DNA of 64,000 nt from assembly GCF_900324475.1 (NCBI RefSeq), contig NZ_LT992502.1:992001-1056000 (forward strand). The letters are read 5' to 3'. Source of the DNA: Enterobacter bugandensis (GTDB lineage Bacteria; Pseudomonadota; Gammaproteobacteria; Enterobacterales; Enterobacteriaceae). Positions 1-10,082 of this stretch are shown here, piece after piece (the stretch's first letter is position 1; each line of letters begins with the position of its first letter). The notes beneath the pieces were generated by a model, which was given only the letters and a program-made list of their open reading frames with translations, ran no database searches and was not told the origin of the DNA. Both the position numbers and the translations under genes were made by a program.

Positions 1-102
1 AGCGTTATCCAGATCGCACCGCCATCCGCAGCCTTTCTGCGCCGCCGCGCGCTGTTTGAACACGCGGCCACTCACTCCTCCCTTCCTTCAAGGAACTCAT
101 GA
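1..102 (+). CDS. possible 3' end of an upstream gene
   Basis: Frame 1 is open from the window edge to a TGA at 100-102 that overlaps the next gene's ATG (99) as ATGA, the usual sign of translational coupling. Frame 3 is also open, up to a TGA at 57-59, and could instead be the true gene end. The 33 visible residues carry no motif I recognise. By context it could be the missing ATPase or another member of the importer operon, but nothing here shows that. Confidence 0.3.
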   Translation, partial: SVIQIAPPSAAFLRRRALFEHAATHSSLPSRNS

Positions 103-1619
103 TAATGACAATGCGTAATTCTCTTTTGACCGTACTGGGAAGTGTTATGTTGCTTGGCGCGGCGCTGCCCGCCCATTCTGAAAGCGTGCTGCGAATCGGC
201 CTGGGAGCAGACCCGGACATGCTCGACCCGCACCTGGCGCGCACCTACTATGGCCGCTTCGTGTTTGCCTCCCTGTGCGACAGGCTGGTGGACGTCGACG
301 AGCATCTGAAGGTCGTGCCAGGTCTCGCGAAATCGTGGGCCTGGAGCGCCGACGGCAAAACGCTGACCATGGATCTGCGCGAAGGCGTGACCTTCCATGA
401 CGGAGAGAAATTCGATGCCGCCGCCGCGAAATACAACCTCGACCGCGCCCTGACCCTCAAAGGCTCCCTGCGGAAAAGCGAGATCTCCTCCGTGGAATCG
501 GTAGAGGTCACCGGCCCGATGCAGATAGCGCTGCACCTGAAAACGCCGGACGCCGCGCTGCTGATGCAGCTTACCGACCGCGCGGGCGCGATGATGGCGC
601 CCGAGGCTGCGAAAAAGCCTGACTTTGCCGCCCATCCGGTCTGTTCCGGCCCGTACAAGTTCGACAGCCGCGTGTCGCAGGACCGCATCGTTCTGACCCG
701 CTTCGACAACTACTGGAACAAAGGCGCCTACCACTTCGACAAAATTATCTATCTGCCGATCCCGGATGCCTCCGTGCGTCTGGCGAACCTGCGCGCGGGC
801 GATCTGGATCTGACCGAAGGCATCGCCGCCAGCGACGTCAAAACCGTCGAAGCCGACAGCAAGCTGGCGCTGGCTAAGGTCACCGGCCTGGGCTATCAGG
901 GGATCACCTTCAATATTAACAACGGCAAGGTCCCGGCGAACGATCCGTTCAAAGATGCCCGCGTGCGCGAGGCGTTTTCTCAGGCCATCGACCGCGATGC
1001 GTTAAACCAGGTGGTCTTTGAAGGGCTGTATACGCCAGCCAACCAGGCGTTTTCGACGGTCAGCCCGTATCACGTGAATCTGCCGGTTCCGCCGCGCGAC
1101 GTTGATAAAGCCAAAGCGCTGCTCAAAGCGGCAGGCGTCACCGCGCCGCTGACCGTCAACCTGCTGGTGCCGAACAACCCAACCTCGCAGCAGGTGGGTC
1201 AGGTATTGCAGGCGATGGTCGCCGAGGCCGGCTTCACGCTGAACCTGCAGATGACCGAATTTGCCACGCTGCTGGATCGCCAGCAGAGCGGTGATTATCA
1301 GCTGAGCTTCTCCGGCTGGTCGGGTCGCCCGGATCCGGACGGCAGCATCTACGGCTTTATCCACAGCAATGGCACGCTTAACGATGGCCGTTACAGCAAC
1401 GCGCAGGTCGATGAGTGGCTGACGCAGGCGCGCCAGAGCACCGACCAGGCCGCCCGCCAGCCGCTGTATGACAAGGTGGTGAAGCAGCTGCAAACCGATA
1501 TGCCGATTGCCTACCTCTACTTCGAGCCGCGCATTTTTGGCCTGAACAAGCGCGTGCAGGGCTTTAAGCCTTACCCGGACGGCATCGTGCGTCTGGCGGG
1601 TTTGACGCTGGCGAAATAA
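99..1619 (+). CDS. ABC transporter periplasmic substrate-binding protein, peptide family (SBP_bac_5)
   Basis: This is the periplasmic binding protein of a dipeptide/oligopeptide/glutathione-type importer. About 506 residues is normal for the family. The N terminus has a Sec signal peptide (hydrophobic run LLTVLGSVMLLGAALPA, probable cleavage after AHS near residue 27), followed by the family opening with GADPDMLDPHL. AAGGA at 90-94 sits correctly for ATG 99; in-frame ATGs at 105 and 111 are alternatives. It is the first complete gene of an operon with two permeases and a gamma-glutamyltransferase-family enzyme. That layout resembles gsiBCD-iaaA logic in E. coli, so a gamma-glutamyl peptide is a plausible ligand. 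The exact substrate is inference. Confidence 0.9.
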   Translation: MIMTMRNSLLTVLGSVMLLGAALPAHSESVLRIGLGADPDMLDPHLARTYYGRFVFASLCDRLVDVDEHLKVVPGLAKSWAWSADGKTLTMDLREGVTFHDGEKFDAAAAKYNLDRALTLKGSLRKSEISSVESVEVTGPMQIALHLKTPDAALLMQLTDRAGAMMAPEAAKKPDFAAHPVCSGPYKFDSRVSQDRIVLTRFDNYWNKGAYHFDKIIYLPIPDASVRLANLRAGDLDLTEGIAASDVKTVEADSKLALAKVTGLGYQGITFNINNGKVPANDPFKDARVREAFSQAIDRDALNQVVFEGLYTPANQAFSTVSPYHVNLPVPPRDVDKAKALLKAAGVTAPLTVNLLVPNNPTSQQVGQVLQAMVAEAGFTLNLQMTEFATLLDRQQSGDYQLSFSGWSGRPDPDGSIYGFIHSNGTLNDGRYSNAQVDEWLTQARQSTDQAARQPLYDKVVKQLQTDMPIAYLYFEPRIFGLNKRVQGFKPYPDGIVRLAGLTLAK

Positions 1620-1637
1620 ACGTCCTGAGGAGAACCC

Positions 1638-2579
1638 ATGCTGGAACTGATTTGCAAACGTCTGCTGCTGGCCGTCCCGACGCTATTGCTGGTGAGCATG
1701 ATGGTGTTCGGGCTGCAAAAGCTGCTGCCCGGCGACCCACTGATTGCGATGGCCGGTGAGGAACGCGATCCGGCGGTGATCGCCCAGCTGCGCGCGGAGC
1801 TGAACCTGGATGCGCCGATCCCGGTTCAGTATTTCCACTGGCTGACGCGGGCGCTGCAGGGCGATCTGGGCGTCTCCTTGCGCACGCACGAGCCGGTGAC
1901 CGAGCTTATCGCCAGCAAGCTGCCGGTTACGCTGGAGCTGTCGCTGCTGGCGATGATTATTGCGCTGGTGTTTGGCATCAGCATGGGGATCCTTGCGGCG
2001 GTGAACAAAAACAGCTGGGTCGATCACGGGGCGAACTTCGTGGCGATCTCGGGGATCTCTATTCCCCACTTCTGGCTGGGGATCTTGCTGATTCTGGTCT
2101 TCTCGGTGAACCTGCAGTGGCTGCCCGCGTCCGGCTACGTGCCGTTCAGTGAAGATCCGCTTCAGAACCTGCGCACGCTGCTGCTGCCCGCGTCCGTGCT
2201 CGGAACCGGGCTGGCGGCGACGCTGATGCGCCATACCCGCGCGTCGATGATTGCGGTGCTGAAAGCGGATTATATCCGTACCGCACGCGCCAAGGGGCTG
2301 CTGCCGAAGGCGGTCATTCTAAAGCACGCGTTTCGCAACGCGCTGGTACCGGTGATCACCCTCACCACGCTGCTGTTCGGCGAGCTGCTGGGCGGCGCGG
2401 TGCTGACCGAGCAGGTGTTCACCATTCCGGGCTTTGGCAAGATGATCGTCGACTCGGTGTTCAACCGTGACTACGCGGTGGTGCAGGGCGTGGTGCTGAT
2501 CGTGGCGATCGGCTTCCTGCTGCTCAACCTGCTGGCTGACGTGCTCTACGTCCTTATCAACCCGAAAATGCGAGGTTAA
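1638..2579 (+). CDS. ABC transporter inner-membrane permease 1 (DppB/GsiC type)
   Basis: Polytopic inner-membrane subunit of 313 residues, the usual DppB/OppB/GsiC length. The N terminus MLELICKRLLLAVPTLLLVS is the first membrane helix. The BPD_transp_1 coupling loop that contacts the ATPase is visible as DYIRTARAKGLLPKAVILKHA (split here only to name it: DYIRTARAKG then the KHAFRNAL segment) near residues 211-235. GAGGAGAACCC precedes ATG 1638. The gene lies 18 nt after the binding protein and 2 nt before the second permease, so the genes are almost certainly co-transcribed. Confidence 0.93.
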   Translation: MLELICKRLLLAVPTLLLVSMMVFGLQKLLPGDPLIAMAGEERDPAVIAQLRAELNLDAPIPVQYFHWLTRALQGDLGVSLRTHEPVTELIASKLPVTLELSLLAMIIALVFGISMGILAAVNKNSWVDHGANFVAISGISIPHFWLGILLILVFSVNLQWLPASGYVPFSEDPLQNLRTLLLPASVLGTGLAATLMRHTRASMIAVLKADYIRTARAKGLLPKAVILKHAFRNALVPVITLTTLLFGELLGGAVLTEQVFTIPGFGKMIVDSVFNRDYAVVQGVVLIVAIGFLLLNLLADVLYVLINPKMRG

Positions 2580-2581
2580 CG

Positions 2582-3457
2582 ATGGCGGAACTGACGACGC
2601 AAACCGTAGCCCCCGCGCTGCCGCGCGCTCAGAACCGGGTGCTGAAGAAATTCCTCGCCAATAAAAGCGCGGTGATTGGCGCGCTTGTGGTGGGTTTCTT
2701 TGTGCTGGTGGCGCTGCTGGCGCCGTGGATCGCCCCGTTTGACCCGGTTAAAGCCAACTTCCTCGCGGTGCGCAAAGCGCCGTCAGCGATGTACTGGTTC
2801 GGCACCGACGAGCTGGGGCGCGACATTTTGTCCCGCATTATCTGGGGAGCGCGAACCTCGCTGATGGCGGGTTGTATGTCGGTGGTTATCGCGGTGGTCA
2901 TCGGCGTGCCGCTGGGGCTGGTGGCGGGCTACTTCCAGAAGATGTGGGACGGCGTCATCTCGCGCTTTATCGAGGCGCTGCTGGCCTGTCCGTTCCTGAT
3001 CATGGCGATCGCGCTGGGGGCATTTTTAGGCCCGAGCCTGACCAATGCGATGATCGCCATCGGTCTTTCGGCGATGCCGATCTTCGCCCGCCTGACGCGC
3101 GGGCAGGTGATCGCCATTCGCAACGAAGAGTACATCGACGGCGCGCGAGCGATAGGCCTGCCGGATCGCTGGATCATCATTAAATACGTTCTGCCAAACG
3201 TGATGTCGCCGATCCTGGTTCAGGCCACGCTGGCCATTGCCTCGGCGATTATTGCCGAAGCCAGCCTGTCGTTTTTAGGGCTGGGGCAGCAGCCGCCCAA
3301 TCCGTCCTGGGGGTCCATGCTCAATACCGCGAAAGGTTTCCTTGAGCAGGCGCCGTGGATGTCCGTTTTCCCCGGCGTGGCGATTTTCCTTGCCGTGCAG
3401 GGCTTTAATTTACTTGGCGACGGGCTGCGCGATGCGCTCGATCCGCGCCACGACTAA
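2582..3457 (+). CDS. ABC transporter inner-membrane permease 2 (DppC/GsiD type)
   Basis: Second permease subunit, 291 residues, matching the DppC/OppC/GsiD family. After a cytoplasmic N-terminal stretch it has the family signature FDPVKANF and then FGTDELGRDILSRIIWGART, typical of DppC proteins. The ATPase-coupling loop EEYIDGARAIGL lies near residue 180. It begins 2 nt after permease 1 stops and ends 9 nt before the gamma-glutamyltransferase start. No ATP-binding subunit follows, so the transporter must take its ATPases from upstream of the window or elsewhere on the chromosome. Confidence 0.93.
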   Translation: MAELTTQTVAPALPRAQNRVLKKFLANKSAVIGALVVGFFVLVALLAPWIAPFDPVKANFLAVRKAPSAMYWFGTDELGRDILSRIIWGARTSLMAGCMSVVIAVVIGVPLGLVAGYFQKMWDGVISRFIEALLACPFLIMAIALGAFLGPSLTNAMIAIGLSAMPIFARLTRGQVIAIRNEEYIDGARAIGLPDRWIIIKYVLPNVMSPILVQATLAIASAIIAEASLSFLGLGQQPPNPSWGSMLNTAKGFLEQAPWMSVFPGVAIFLAVQGFNLLGDGLRDALDPRHD

Positions 3458-3466
3458 GGAGTCATG

Positions 3467-5068
3467 ATGACCAAAGCGCTTGATTTTACGTCCGGTTACG
3501 CTTCACGCCGCCCGCCGATGATGGGCCACAACGCCGTTGCCACTTCGCAGCCGCTGGCGGCGCAGGCGGGAATGAAAATGCTGCAGCTGGGTGGTAATGC
3601 CGTCGATGCGGCCATTGCCACCGCCATGGCGCTGACCGTTGTTGAGCCGACCGGCAACGGCATCGGCAGCGATGCCTTTGCCATCGTCTGGGACGGTGAA
3701 AAACTTCACGGCCTGAACGCGTCCGGGCGCTCGCCGGCCAGCTGGCATGCGGATCTGTTTGCCGGTAAAAGCGCAGTGCCGGAAATCGGCTGGGACGCGG
3801 TGACGGTGCCGGGTGCGGTGTCGGGCTGGGTGGCCCTGGCAGAACGCTTCGGCACGCTGCCGCTGACCACGCTGGCGCAGCCTGCGATTGACTACGCGCG
3901 CAACGGCTTCCCGGTCTCGCCGCTGATTGGTCATCTCTGGCAGCGCGGCTATAACAAGCTGAAAGATCAGCCGGGCTTTAGCGCCTGCTTTGCGCCGGAA
4001 GGCCGCGCCCCGCGCGTGGGGGAGATCTTCCGTAATCCGGCGCAGGCTCATTCGCTGGAGCTGATTGCCAAAACCAACGGTGAAGCCTTTTACCGCGGCG
4101 AGCTGGCGCAGAAAATTGCCGCCTTCGCCCAGGAGCACGGCGCGCACCTGTCAGCGGAAGATCTGGCAAACCATCGCGTGGACTGGGTTGAACTGCTGTC
4201 GCGCGACTTCGCGGGCGGCTCGGTACAGGAGCTGCCGCCAAACGGGCAGGGGATCGCCACGCTGATTGCGCTCGGTATTCTGGAGCAGTGCGGCATTGAG
4301 AAACATCATCCGGACTCCGTGCAGTCTCTGCACTTATCCATTGAAGCCATGAAGCTGGCGCTGGCGGATCTCGACCGCTACGTGGCGGATGAAGAACATA
4401 TGGAGTTCGCAGCAAAAGAGCTGCTGAGCGACCACTATCTGAAGTCGCGTGCGGCGCTTATCGATCACGATAACGCCTCTGACTTTGTGTACGGTTCACC
4501 GACGCAGAGCGGTACGGTCTACATCAGCACCGCGGACGCCAGCGGGATGATGGTTTCGTTTATCCAGTCCAACTTTATGGGCTTCGGTTCAGGCATTGTG
4601 GTACCGGATACCGGAATCAGCCTGCAAAACCGCGGCTGCGGCTTTGTGCTCGATCCCAAACACCCGAACGCGCTGGCGGGCAGCAAGCGTCCTTTCCACA
4701 CCATCATTCCGGGCTTTGCGATGGACGGCAACGGCAAGCCGCTGATGTCCTTCGGCGTGATGGGCGGCCCGATGCAGGCGCAGGGGCATATGCAGATGGC
4801 GCTGCGCATCATGCTGCACGGGCAAAACCCGCAGGCGGCCATCGACGCGCCGCGCTGGCGCGTGGTGCAGGGCAGGGAAGTGATCGTTGAATCGACGTTC
4901 GATCGCAACACCATTGCCGCGCTGCGCGAGCGCGGGCATCAGATCGTGGTGGAAGATCCGCTCCAGGATTACAACTTCGGCGGTGCGCAGGTAATCTATC
5001 GTATGCCGGAAGGGCACTACGTGGCCGCGACGGAGAGCCGCAAAGACGGGCAGGCGTTAGTGAGTTAA
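3467..5068 (+). CDS. gamma-glutamyltransferase family protein (cytoplasmic, YwrD-like)
   Basis: Ntn-hydrolase of the gamma-glutamyltranspeptidase family, about 533 residues. It has the N-terminal family block GGNAVDAAIATAMAL (about residues 40-55), the NGIGSD region, and a processing/catalytic region SGTVYISTADASGM, where the Thr after SG is the expected autocleavage nucleophile. MMGHNAVATSQPLAA stands where periplasmic Ggt would have a signal peptide, and no hydrophobic leader is present, so the enzyme should act in the cytoplasm. ATG 3467 is chosen over ATG 3464 because AAGGAG is better spaced from it. Being last in a peptide-importer operon suggests that imported gamma-glutamyl compounds are hydrolysed inside the cell. 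Confidence 0.88.
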   Translation: MTKALDFTSGYASRRPPMMGHNAVATSQPLAAQAGMKMLQLGGNAVDAAIATAMALTVVEPTGNGIGSDAFAIVWDGEKLHGLNASGRSPASWHADLFAGKSAVPEIGWDAVTVPGAVSGWVALAERFGTLPLTTLAQPAIDYARNGFPVSPLIGHLWQRGYNKLKDQPGFSACFAPEGRAPRVGEIFRNPAQAHSLELIAKTNGEAFYRGELAQKIAAFAQEHGAHLSAEDLANHRVDWVELLSRDFAGGSVQELPPNGQGIATLIALGILEQCGIEKHHPDSVQSLHLSIEAMKLALADLDRYVADEEHMEFAAKELLSDHYLKSRAALIDHDNASDFVYGSPTQSGTVYISTADASGMMVSFIQSNFMGFGSGIVVPDTGISLQNRGCGFVLDPKHPNALAGSKRPFHTIIPGFAMDGNGKPLMSFGVMGGPMQAQGHMQMALRIMLHGQNPQAAIDAPRWRVVQGREVIVESTFDRNTIAALRERGHQIVVEDPLQDYNFGGAQVIYRMPEGHYVAATESRKDGQALVS

Positions 5069-5090
5069 AAGAAGCGAGCAACATTGGTAG

Positions 5091-5118
5091 GCCGGGTAAG
5101 GCGTAGCCGCCACCCGGC
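5091..5118. repeat. REP-like palindromic element
   Basis: GCCGGGTAAGGCG followed by CCACCCGGC forms an imperfect palindrome between two convergent genes, the usual setting of enterobacterial REP sequences. A T-run follows on the plus strand, so it may also end transcription of the gamma-glutamyltransferase operon. Confidence 0.8.
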
Positions 5119-5124
5119 ATTTTT

Positions 5125-5895
5125 TCACCCGATGCTAAACGGATCCGCATCCTGCCACGCCGGGAACTTCTCCCGATACTCCTTCAGCGCCGTCAACGAC
5201 AGCTCCGCATCAATGCGCGTCGCCTGATGCGGCTCGGCGGTGGCAATAATCTCGCCCTGCGGGTTCACCACCCGGCTGTCGCCGCGGTAGTGGTGGCCGT
5301 TGCCGTCCGTCCCCACGCGGTTACAGCCCACCACGTACGCCTGGTTCTCAATCGCGCGAGCCACCAGCAGCGCCTGCCAGTGCAGCGAGCGCGGCGCGGG
5401 CCAGTTGGCGACGTACAGCGCCAGGTCGTAATCGTTGCGGTTGCGCGACCATACCGGGAAGCGCAGGTCGTAGCAGACCAGCGGCAGGATGCGCCAGCCG
5501 CGCCACTCGAACACCACGCGCTCGTTACCGGCTTCATAATGATGATGTTCATCGGCCATGCGGAACAGGTGGCGTTTATCGTAAAAATGCACCTTTCCTT
5601 CCGGCTCAACCAGCAGGAAGCGGTTCACCGGGCCGCGTTCCGTCTGCAGTGCGGCGCTCCCGGCGATCAGCGCGTTGGTTTGCTGCGCTTTGGCATGCAT
5701 CCAGGCGACCACCTCTTCCTGGGGCATCGACTGTTTCGCCGCTTCCATCGCGAAGCCGGTGGTAAACATCTCCGGCAGGACAATCACATCTCGCCCGGTA
5801 ATCTCTTCCAGTTGACGATCAAAGTGGCGCAGGTTGGCAGGGCCATCCATCCACACTAAAGGCTGCTGCAAAATCGAAATCTTCAAACCAGGCAC
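5125..5895 (-). CDS. yafV: omega-amidase YafV, nitrilase family
   Basis: Carbon-nitrogen hydrolase of 256 residues, the same length as E. coli YafV and recognisably its orthologue. The Glu-Lys-Cys triad is visible: E42 in VLPEMF, K106 in FYDKRHLF and C140 in PLVCYDLRF. YafV-type enzymes hydrolyse the amide of alpha-ketoglutaramate/ketosuccinamate (omega-amidase activity, metabolite repair after glutamine transamination) in the cytosol. The start is a GTG at 5895. The gene is transcribed towards the REP element and lies upstream of fadE's terminator, the same relation as in E. coli. Confidence 0.95.
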   Translation of the reverse strand: MPGLKISILQQPLVWMDGPANLRHFDRQLEEITGRDVIVLPEMFTTGFAMEAAKQSMPQEEVVAWMHAKAQQTNALIAGSAALQTERGPVNRFLLVEPEGKVHFYDKRHLFRMADEHHHYEAGNERVVFEWRGWRILPLVCYDLRFPVWSRNRNDYDLALYVANWPAPRSLHWQALLVARAIENQAYVVGCNRVGTDGNGHHYRGDSRVVNPQGEIIATAEPHQATRIDAELSLTALKEYREKFPAWQDADPFSIG

Positions 5896-5964
5896 GATAC
5901 AGACTCCTCAAACGACCCCTTTTTGACACTGTAGCACGTCATTACGAGAAAATGTGGCAATAAA

Positions 5965-5987
5965 AAACCCCGCACCGGGCGGGGTTT
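5965..5987 (-). terminator. rho-independent terminator of fadE
   Basis: Perfect 9-bp stem AAACCCCGC / GCGGGGTTT with a 5-nt loop, 16 nt beyond the fadE stop. On the minus strand the stem is followed by a T-run (the run of A at 5962-5967 on the plus strand). Confidence 0.85.
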
Positions 5988-6003
5988 GTCATAGCGAAGC
6001 GGG

Positions 6004-8448
6004 TTATGCCGCTTCAGGTTTGCGATGCTTCTCCGGCAGCTTTACCGGCTGCGTCGCCAGCTCTTCCGGTTCGAAATCATCCACGTTAATACTGCGCAGA
6101 CGGCTCTCTTCGGCTTTCACCAGCAGCGCAGCTTCGTCGTTATTGATAATGCCACCGGCCAGCGCCTGTTTCGCCAGTTCGTCCAGACGGGTAAACGGCA
6201 GGTTTTTACCCAGCTGTTTGCAGATTTTCTGGTGAATCGGGTCGGCGGCCATCACGTCCAGCAGCGCCTCTTCCAGCAGGCCCACCGGGTTATGCGGCGT
6301 TGGTGCCAGATACTGACCGCGGCCAATGCGGGAGCGGGTTGCGCTCGGAACCTGCAGGATCTTCGCCACCTTGTGGTCCAGCTTGTCGGACGGCGCCAGA
6401 TGATGACGACCGGTCGGGAAGATCACCACGCGCAGAGCGCCAGCCACGAAGCGGTTCGGGAAGTTCGCCAGCAGGTCGTCAATCGCCTGTTCCGCCTGAT
6501 ACATCGCATCCTGCACGCCCCAGTGCACCAGCGGCAGATCCGCTTCCTGACGGCCTTCGTCGTCGTAGCGTTTCAGCACCGCAGAGGCCAGGAAGATCTG
6601 GCTCAGCACGTCGCCCAGACGGGCGGAGATACGCTCGCGACGCTTCAGGCTACCGCCCAGCACCGCCATGGAAACGTCGGACAGCAGAGCCAGGTTGGCG
6701 CTCAGACGGTTCAGATGCTGGTAGTAACGTTTGGTCGCATCGCCGGTTGGCGTCGCGCTGGTCAGGCCGCGCGTCAGGCCCAGCCAGAAGCTCCGCACCT
6801 TGTTGCTGCCCACGTGACCGATATGTTTGAACAGCAGTTTGTCGAAGGCGTCCACGTCGTTATTCTGCGCAGCGGCCATCTCTTCCAGCACGTACGGATG
6901 GCAGCGAATCGCACCCTGGCCGAAGATCATCATGCTGCGGGTCAGGATGTTAGCCCCTTCCACGGTGATGGCAATCGGTGCGCCCTGATAGCCGCGCGCC
7001 AGGAAGTTGCCTTCGCCGAGCATAATGCCTTTACCGCCCGCGATATCCATCGCGTCAATGATCGACTGCTGCGCGCGGTGGGTACAGTGGTACTTCACAA
7101 TCGCGGACAGCACGGCCGGTTTTTCGCCCAGCATGATGCCGTAGGTAATCAGGGATGCAGCGGCGTCCATCACGTAGGCGTTGCCCGCGATGCGCGCCAG
7201 CGGCTCTTCGATACCTTCCATCTTGCCGATGGAGATTTTGAACTGACGGCGAATGTGGGCATAAGCGCCAATTCCCATCGCGACGGACTTCAGGCCGCCG
7301 GTTGAGTTCGACGGCAGGGTAATACCGCGACCCACCGACAGACATTCCACCAGCATGCGCCAGCCCTGACCGGCCATTTTCGGGCCGCCGATGATGTAGT
7401 CAATCGGCACGAAGATATCCTGGCCGCGGGTCGGGCCGTTCTGGAACGGCACGTTCAGCGGGAAGTGACGACGGCCAATTTCCACACCCGGCGTCGAGGT
7501 TGGGATCAGTGCACAGGTAATGCCCAGATCTTCTTCACCGCCCAGCAGTTTTTCCGGGTCGGAGAGCTTAAAGGCCAGGCCCAGCACGGTGGCGATAGGT
7601 GCCAGGGTGATATAGCGTTTGTTCCAGGTCAGGCGCATGCCCAGCACCTGCTGGCCCTGCCACTCGCCCATACAGACCACGCCGGTATCCGGGATTGCGC
7701 CTGCATCGGAGCCTGCTTCCGGGCTGGTCAGCGCGAAGCACGGGATTTCCTGACCGCGCGCCAGTCGCGGCAGATAGTGATCTTTCTGCTCTTCCGTACC
7801 GTAATGCTGCAGCAGTTCGCCCGGGCCTAAGGAGTTCGGTACGCCGACGGTAATCGCCAGGATCCCGGAAACGCCCGCCAGCTTTTGCAGCACGCGAGCC
7901 TGCGCGTAAGCGGAGAACTCAAGACCGCCGTACTCTTTCTTAATGATCATCGCGAAGAAGCGATGCTCTTTCAGGTACGTCCACAGCTCCGGCGGCAGGT
8001 CGGCCATTTCGTGGGTGATAGCAAAGTCGTTCGCCATGCGGCACGCTTCTTCCACCGGGCCGTCAATAAAGGCCTGTTCTTCGGCGGTCAGGCGCGGCTG
8101 CGGATAGTTGTGCAGCTTTTTCCAGTCCGGGTTGCCCTGGAACAGGTCGCCTTCCCACCAGGTGGTGCCCGCATCAATCGCTTCTTTCTCGGTGCGCGAC
8201 ATCGGCGGCATCACTTTGCGGAAGCCTTTAAATACTGGCGCGGAGATCATCGACTTACGCATCGGGGCCAGGTTAAACGGCAGCAGAATGATGGCAAGAG
8301 GGACCAAAATCCAGATATTCCAGAGACCTGCGACGCCAAGCGCAGCCGTCCAGGCCAGAAGAATCAGGCTGCTCAGGAATAAACTGACGCGGTGATAGAA
8401 CAACACACCGAGCAGTACAACGGTTGCGAGAATGCTCAAAATCATCAT
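6004..8448 (-). CDS. fadE: acyl-CoA dehydrogenase FadE
   Basis: First enzyme of aerobic fatty-acid beta-oxidation; it makes trans-2-enoyl-CoA from acyl-CoA using FAD. At 814 residues it matches E. coli FadE in length and in nearly all recognisable blocks. Two hydrophobic N-terminal segments (residues about 3-21 and 28-58) anchor it to the inner membrane, followed by the acyl-CoA dehydrogenase N, middle ([14 protein letters not shown]) and C-terminal domains and the long FadE-specific tail. ATG 8448 (MMILS) is the conventional start. A FadR-type operator just upstream explains its expected control by long-chain acyl-CoA. Confidence 0.97.
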   Translation of the reverse strand: MMILSILATVVLLGVLFYHRVSLFLSSLILLAWTAALGVAGLWNIWILVPLAIILLPFNLAPMRKSMISAPVFKGFRKVMPPMSRTEKEAIDAGTTWWEGDLFQGNPDWKKLHNYPQPRLTAEEQAFIDGPVEEACRMANDFAITHEMADLPPELWTYLKEHRFFAMIIKKEYGGLEFSAYAQARVLQKLAGVSGILAITVGVPNSLGPGELLQHYGTEEQKDHYLPRLARGQEIPCFALTSPEAGSDAGAIPDTGVVCMGEWQGQQVLGMRLTWNKRYITLAPIATVLGLAFKLSDPEKLLGGEEDLGITCALIPTSTPGVEIGRRHFPLNVPFQNGPTRGQDIFVPIDYIIGGPKMAGQGWRMLVECLSVGRGITLPSNSTGGLKSVAMGIGAYAHIRRQFKISIGKMEGIEEPLARIAGNAYVMDAAASLITYGIMLGEKPAVLSAIVKYHCTHRAQQSIIDAMDIAGGKGIMLGEGNFLARGYQGAPIAITVEGANILTRSMMIFGQGAIRCHPYVLEEMAAAQNNDVDAFDKLLFKHIGHVGSNKVRSFWLGLTRGLTSATPTGDATKRYYQHLNRLSANLALLSDVSMAVLGGSLKRRERISARLGDVLSQIFLASAVLKRYDDEGRQEADLPLVHWGVQDAMYQAEQAIDDLLANFPNRFVAGALRVVIFPTGRHHLAPSDKLDHKVAKILQVPSATRSRIGRGQYLAPTPHNPVGLLEEALLDVMAADPIHQKICKQLGKNLPFTRLDELAKQALAGGIINNDEAALLVKAEESRLRSINVDDFEPEELATQPVKLPEKHRKPEAA

Positions 8449-8470
8449 AAAGAAAAGCTCCCTTGCTTGT

Positions 8471-8487
8471 AGGAGGTCTGACCACTT
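8471..8487 (-). promoter_or_regulatory. FadR operator upstream of fadE
   Basis: On the minus strand AAGTGGTCAGACCTCCT closely fits the FadR consensus (half sites TGGTC and GACC), 23 nt before the fadE start. This fits known FadR repression of fadE; binding was not tested here. Confidence 0.65.
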
Positions 8488-8687
8488 GTGATGATATGGT
8501 TGTAGTTGATGTGAATTCCTTTAGCAATGTGTTTACAAAATAATTACAACCTGGTTCACATTGTTCGCGTTTTCGCCGGCACAAAAAATCAAAACGCCGG
8601 ACGATTCGCATGGCTTTAGCTTCTCGCTTTTCCCGCTATCCGGTACACTCCACTGTGTTATTTCATCAATACTGAAGGATTATCCTC

Positions 8688-9266
8688 ATGTACCAGGATC
8701 TTATTCGTAACGAACTGAACGAAGCGGCGGAAACGCTGGCGAACTTTCTGAAAGATGATGCCAATATTCACGCTATTCAGCGCGCGGCGGTCCTGCTGGC
8801 CGACAGTTTTAAGGCCGGTGGCAAAGTGCTCTCCTGCGGTAACGGCGGTTCCCACTGTGACGCCATGCACTTCGCCGAAGAGCTGACCGGACGCTATCGC
8901 GAAAACCGTCCGGGCTACCCGGCGATTGCGATTTCCGACGTGAGCCACATCTCCTGCGTAGGCAACGACTTCGGTTACGACCACATCTTTTCCCGCTACG
9001 TTGAGGCAGTAGGCCGTGAAGGCGACGTGCTGCTGGGTATCTCTACCTCCGGTAACTCCGCGAACGTGATCAAAGCGATCGCCGCCGCGCGTGAAAAAGG
9101 GATGAAGGTCATCACCCTGACCGGGAAAGATGGCGGTAAGATGGACGGTACGGCGGATATCGAAATTCGCGTTCCGCACTTCGGCTATGCAGATCGCGTT
9201 CAGGAAATTCACATCAAAGTGATCCACATCCTGATCCAGCTGATCGAAAAAGAGATGGTTAAGTAA
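8688..9266 (+). CDS. gmhA: sedoheptulose 7-phosphate isomerase GmhA
   Basis: Cytosolic SIS-domain enzyme that converts sedoheptulose 7-phosphate to D-glycero-manno-heptose 7-phosphate, the first step of LPS inner-core heptose synthesis. The length of 192 residues equals E. coli GmhA (LpcA). Catalytic E65 (in HFAEELTG) and H180 (in KVIHIL) are present, as is the SIS phosphate loop GISTSGNS near 118-124. It is divergent from fadE and 48 nt upstream of yafJ, as in E. coli. Confidence 0.97.
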   Translation: MYQDLIRNELNEAAETLANFLKDDANIHAIQRAAVLLADSFKAGGKVLSCGNGGSHCDAMHFAEELTGRYRENRPGYPAIAISDVSHISCVGNDFGYDHIFSRYVEAVGREGDVLLGISTSGNSANVIKAIAAAREKGMKVITLTGKDGGKMDGTADIEIRVPHFGYADRVQEIHIKVIHILIQLIEKEMVK

Positions 9267-9314
9267 GACTTCGCTGGGGGGCGCCGGTGCCCCCCGCTGT
9301 TGTGGAGGTGATGT

Positions 9315-10082
9315 ATGTGCGAACTGCTCGGGATGAGCGCCAATGTGCCAACCGATATCTGCTTTAGCTTCACCGGGCTGGTTCAGCGCGGTGGGGGAAC
9401 CGGGCCGCATAAAGACGGCTGGGGCATCACCTTCTACGAAGGCAAAGGGTGTCGCACGTTTAAAGATCCACAGCCCAGTTTTAACTCACCGATTGCCAAA
9501 CTGGTGCAGGACTATCCCATTAAATCCTGTTCGGTGATCGCGCATATTCGCCAGGCAAACCGCGGCGAAGTTGCGCTGGAAAATACCCATCCCTTTACCC
9601 GCGAGCTGTGGGGCCGTAACTGGACCTACGCGCACAACGGGCAGCTTACGGGCTATAAATCTCTGGAAACGGGCAACTTCCGCCCGGTGGGCGAAACGGA
9701 CAGCGAGAAGGCCTTCTGCTGGCTGCTGCACAAGCTGACGGAACGTTATCCGCGCACGCCCGGCAATATGGCCGCCGTATTCAAATACATCGCGACGCTG
9801 GCAGCCGAATTGCGTGAAAAAGGCGTATTTAACATGCTGTTGTCTGACGGGCGCTACGTGATGGCGTTCTGCTCGACGAATCTCTTCTGGATCACGCGCC
9901 GTGCGCCGTTTGGCGTTGCTACGCTGCTCGATCAGGATGTGGAGATAGATTTTCAGAAAGAGACCACACCGAACGATGTGGTCACTGTTATTGCAACGCA
10001 GCCGCTGACGGGCAACGAAACCTGGCAAAAGATTATGCCAGGCGAGTGGGTGCTATTTTGTCTCGGGGACCGTGTAATTTGA
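9315..10082 (+). CDS. yafJ: class II glutamine amidotransferase YafJ
   Basis: Ntn-type glutamine amidotransferase domain protein of 255 residues. The start is fixed by MCELLGM, where Cys2 becomes the N-terminal nucleophile after Met removal, and by GGAGGTG just upstream. The glutamine-binding block [12 protein letters not shown] is present. No synthase domain is attached, so the amide acceptor is unknown, as for the E. coli orthologue. Its 3' end overlaps convergent yafK by 30 nt. Confidence 0.93.
   Translation: MCELLGMSANVPTDICFSFTGLVQRGGGTGPHKDGWGITFYEGKGCRTFKDPQPSFNSPIAKLVQDYPIKSCSVIAHIRQANRGEVALENTHPFTRELWGRNWTYAHNGQLTGYKSLETGNFRPVGETDSEKAFCWLLHKLTERYPRTPGNMAAVFKYIATLAAELREKGVFNMLLSDGRYVMAFCSTNLFWITRRAPFGVATLLDQDVEIDFQKETTPNDVVTVIATQPLTGNETWQKIMPGEWVLFCLGDRVI

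Noticed and set aside
36..59. Frame-3 gene end at position 59 instead of frame 1 at position 102
   Set aside because: Cannot be excluded, but the ATGA overlap with the binding-protein gene makes frame 1 slightly more likely; both are kept at low confidence.
5227..5859. Open frame on the plus strand opposite yafV
   Set aside because: Antisense shadow of a gene with a complete catalytic triad.
6025..7305. Long open frame (426 codons) on the plus strand opposite fadE
   Set aside because: It is antisense to the highly conserved fadE, with codon composition typical of a high-GC shadow frame and no recognisable motif.
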